DNA of 64,000 bases from Methylobacter sp015476545 (GTDB taxonomy: Bacteria; Pseudomonadota; Gammaproteobacteria; Methylococcales; Methylomonadaceae): NCBI RefSeq assembly GCF_052162025.1, contig NZ_CP197401.1:2728001-2792000 (forward strand), written 5' to 3'. A program made the translations under genes and the position numbers. Positions 63,991 to 64,000 of the stretch are shown in pieces. Under the pieces are notes generated by a model that saw nothing but the letters and a program-made list of their open reading frames with translations, searched no databases and had not been told where the DNA came from. How positions within the stretch are numbered: the first letter of the stretch is position 1; each line of letters opens with the position of its first letter.

Positions 63991-64000
63991 TCACTATAAC

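Overview
The window looks like a chromosomal segment of a gammaproteobacterium, most likely a methanotroph-type lineage (Methylococcales). That placement is an inference from the style of the proteins and from gene order: ffs-dnaX-ybaB-recR, nlpD-rpoS, dksA-gluQ, lysC-csrA-tRNA, and rluC/HAD/sppA divergent from rne. No methane-oxidation gene is in view. Coding density is high from 0.7 to 52.7 kb and falls in an accessory stretch at about 52.7-61.9 kb.

Layout. 0-5 kb: a HIT-protein tail, then nagZ, a hypoxanthine phosphoribosyltransferase and a methylthioinosine phosphorylase in one operon (cell-wall recycling plus purine/methylthioadenosine salvage), then gltA with a hairpin-rich leader. 5-10 kb: rimK, a short rlpA, and the replication/repair block hinT-recR-ybaB-dnaX, with 4.5S RNA (ffs) upstream of dnaX. 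10-14 kb: a three-gene divergent cluster with an RLAN/RimK-type ATP-grasp ligase facing a DUF2817 zinc peptidase and a GNAT/C39-peptidase fusion. This is the best candidate for an uncharacterised peptide-modifying system, and its ligase carries an 81-bp in-frame tandem duplication. 14-19 kb: a PhoPQ-like two-component system with a PepSY protein, then sppA, a HAD phosphatase and rluC. 19.6-30 kb: rne and dnaE converge on a perfect hairpin. dnaE and hrpA are separated by an 850-bp gap that holds a duplicated cluster of DnaA-box-like sites and a lone terminator.

30-48 kb: a SemiSWEET, a phosphoesterase, ispG, nnrS, a DUF455 protein, vanZ, a GNAT/nitrilase pair, rpoS with a decayed second copy of nlpD between it and intact nlpD, a DnaJ-domain protein, mobB-moeA, a rhodanese, an aminotransferase, dksA-gluQ (gluQ apparently starts at CTG), acsA and a flippase. 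48-52.7 kb: two small stress-type genes, then a cytochrome bd operon cydP-cydA-cydB-cydX, with cydX only 47 codons, and a PsiE protein upstream.

52.7-62 kb is accessory: a roughly 101-bp repeat in inverted orientation brackets a small membrane protein, an unrecognised 204-residue protein and a cytochrome P450. Next comes one NCS2-type permease gene broken by two different IS630-family elements, each at a TA, and by a frameshift. Removing the elements and one TA copy restores the reading frame at both sites. A CDP-diacylglycerol diphosphatase follows. 62-64 kb: lysC, csrA and three tRNA genes (Ser-GCT, Arg-ACG, Asn-GTT) lie on the minus strand and end in a terminator.

Many start codons were chosen inside longer open frames, using family N-termini and ribosome binding sites; each choice is explained in its entry.
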